In this document: positions 5,470-6,843 of the stretch, in pieces | How positions within the stretch are numbered: the stretch's first letter is position 1 | How the letters are laid out: each line of letters opens with the position of its first letter | Origin: Acidobacteriota bacterium | GTDB lineage: Bacteria > Acidobacteriota > UBA6911 | Reading direction: 5' to 3' | Length of the DNA stretch: 6,843 nucleotides | NCBI GenBank assembly: GCA_023265215.1 | Contig: JAHFUH010000300.1 | Span: forward strand, 1 to 6,843 | Notes under the pieces: model-generated | Databases searched by the model: none | What the model was told of the DNA's origin: nothing | The model's input: only the letters and a program-made list of their open reading frames with translations | Program-made: the position numbers and the translations under genes

Positions 5470-6843
5470 ATGAAAAACAAAAAAAGCCTGTTGCTCGTTG
5501 CCGGTCTCGGAATGCTCACTCAAACTCCCCAGCTGGGCAAAGATCCAATAAAGGATATTGTCGCTTCCATGACACTCGAGGAAAAAGCTTATTTTGTAAC
5601 CGGCACGGGAATGACCATGCCGGGCGAAGCTCCAAAAAAAGGAGACAGGTCTCCAGGAGCGCCTGCTGTGGGCCAAACCCAATCCCTGGTTCCCGGAGCT
5701 GCGGGAACTACCTATGAGATTCCAAGGCTTGGGATTACCGCAATGGTTTTAGCGGATGGTCCGGCGGGGCTGCGAATCAGTCCTGCGCGTCCAAATGATA
5801 AAAATCCCTATTATTGCACCGCCTTTCCGGTTGCCACCCTTTTGGCATCAACATGGGACCCAGACTTGGTCTACAAGGTTGGCCAGGCTATGGGAAATGA
5901 GGTGCTGGAATATGGCGTGGATATTCTTTTGGGCCCCGGCATGAATATTCACCGCAATCCGCTCTGCGGCAGGAATTTTGAATACTACTCCGAAGATCCT
6001 CTCGTGACTGGAAAAATGGCGGCTTCACTCGTCAATGGCGTTGAATCTCAGGGTGTGGGAACTTCTGTTAAACATTTTGCCGCGAACAATTCCGAAACCA
6101 ATAGAAACGCATTGGATACCATTCTGAGCGAGAGAGCTTTGAGGGAGATATATCTCGAAGGCTATCGCATCGCCATCGAGGAAGCGCAGCCCTGGACTGT
6201 TATGTCATCCTACAACCGGATTAATGGAGCGTATGCTTCTGAAAGCAACGATCTCTTAACGAAAATCCTTCGCAATGACTGGGGCTTTAAGGGATTTGTC
6301 ATGACGGACTGGTTCGGAGGCAAGGATGCTGTCGGTCAGGTTATTGCAGGGAACGACCTGCTGATGCCTGGAACCGTGGACCAGGCCAAAGCTATCATAA
6401 AAGCTGTTCAGGAGCGAAAACTTGACAGAGCGCAGCTGGACAGAAATGTCGAGAGAATTCTGAACGTCCTGGTTCAAACGCCTCGCTTTAAAAAACACAA
6501 GCCTTCAAACAAGCCGGATTTGAAAGCCCACGCTGCAATGGCTCGACAAGCTGCCGCTGAAGGGATGGTGTTGCTGAAAAACAGCAATAGCGCTATGCCG
6601 TTGATGCCGGGGAAGAATCTGGCTTTATTCGGAAACTCATCCTACGAAACAATTAACGGTGGAACGGGGAGCGGCGACGTCAATGAAGCGTACAGCATTT
6701 CATTGATGGACGGATTGAAGAGCGCCGGATATTCAATAAACGATGAACTGCAGAAGCTGTACGGCGTTCATATTCAGAACGCCAAAGCGAAACAACCCAA
6801 AACGCAGGATTTCATGCCCCCGGCGCCCATCGCCGAGATGCCG
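5470..6843 (+). CDS. Glycoside hydrolase family 3 beta-glucosidase-like protein (3' end missing)
   Basis: The frame is open for 458 codons to the right edge. GH3 enzymes remove terminal sugars, mostly beta-D-glucose, from oligosaccharides by a retaining mechanism. After a short possible signal peptide (MKNKKSLLLVAGLGML) comes SMTLEEKA (33-40). The TIM-barrel domain then shows LADGPAGLR (94-102), GRNFEYYSEDP (167-177), KHFAANNSETNR (201-212) and VMTDWF (277-282), in which Asp280 is the expected nucleophile. The second, alpha/beta-sandwich domain begins at about 365 with GMVLLKN and FGNSSYETINGGTGSGDVN (387-405). The acid/base glutamate lies in the missing part, so activity and any PA14 or fibronectin-type domain cannot be judged. 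It resembles BglB/BglX-type enzymes, but substrate preference (glucoside, xyloside or other) is open. It is separated from the VWFA gene by a terminator and preceded by an operator-like palindrome, so it is probably regulated on its own. Confidence 0.95.
   Translation, partial: MKNKKSLLLVAGLGMLTQTPQLGKDPIKDIVASMTLEEKAYFVTGTGMTMPGEAPKKGDRSPGAPAVGQTQSLVPGAAGTTYEIPRLGITAMVLADGPAGLRISPARPNDKNPYYCTAFPVATLLASTWDPDLVYKVGQAMGNEVLEYGVDILLGPGMNIHRNPLCGRNFEYYSEDPLVTGKMAASLVNGVESQGVGTSVKHFAANNSETNRNALDTILSERALREIYLEGYRIAIEEAQPWTVMSSYNRINGAYASESNDLLTKILRNDWGFKGFVMTDWFGGKDAVGQVIAGNDLLMPGTVDQAKAIIKAVQERKLDRAQLDRNVERILNVLVQTPRFKKHKPSNKPDLKAHAAMARQAAAEGMVLLKNSNSAMPLMPGKNLALFGNSSYETINGGTGSGDVNEAYSISLMDGLKSAGYSINDELQKLYGVHIQNAKAKQPKTQDFMPPAPIAEMP

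Noticed and set aside
1..6843. CRISPR array, tRNA, rRNA, transposase, defence or phage genes
   Set aside because: No regularly spaced repeats, cloverleaf-like sequence, rRNA motif, transposase or nuclease motif was found on either strand. The repeats present are short palindromes and heptads.

Overview
The window looks like part of a chromosome from an Acidobacteriota bacterium or a close relative, probably an environmental or metagenome-derived genome. The main reason is the 717-residue protein in the middle. Its von Willebrand A (VWFA) domain matches the 'VWFA-related Acidobacterial domain' pattern, with an N-terminal LVQVDATVTNSKDEPVTDL stretch followed by the core RRTIALVVDDLGLSYESM. Moderate GC, intergenic regions full of short palindromic repeats, and an orphan MacB-type permease also fit that group. 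The taxonomy is an inference from protein style; no rRNA or tRNA gene is present.

Layout. Positions 1-335 hold no convincing gene. They carry a GCCGGCG hairpin and a composite element of three tandem stem-loops that resembles a REP/BIME-type dispersed repeat. On the minus strand follow two co-oriented genes, read right to left: a HlyD/MacA-type membrane fusion protein (1634-2848) and a MacB/FtsX-type permease (336-1550). The 83-nt gap between them contains two short arrays of 7-nt repeats and no clear ribosome binding site. No ATP-binding subunit is visible beside them.

A 207-nt divergent intergenic region (2849-3055) separates this pair from the plus-strand VWFA-domain protein (3056-5209). 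That gene ends in a very strong 27-bp stem-loop with a T8 tract (5221-5292). After a further short repeat and an 18-bp perfect palindrome comes a plus-strand glycoside hydrolase family 3 beta-glucosidase-like gene (from 5470). It is cut off by the right edge after 458 codons.

How they may work together. The fusion protein and permease should form an inner-membrane/periplasm-spanning exporter or lipid/envelope-transport unit once an ATPase encoded elsewhere is added. The VWFA protein is probably exported and of unknown role. The GH3 enzyme would release terminal sugars from oligosaccharides. The terminator and the operator-like palindrome make the GH3 gene look like a separately regulated unit, so I see no evidence that the three blocks form one pathway. 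I did not find a clearly new system. The most notable points are the missing ATPase, the strand-polarised terminator, the operator-like palindrome before GH3, and the layered intergenic repeats.
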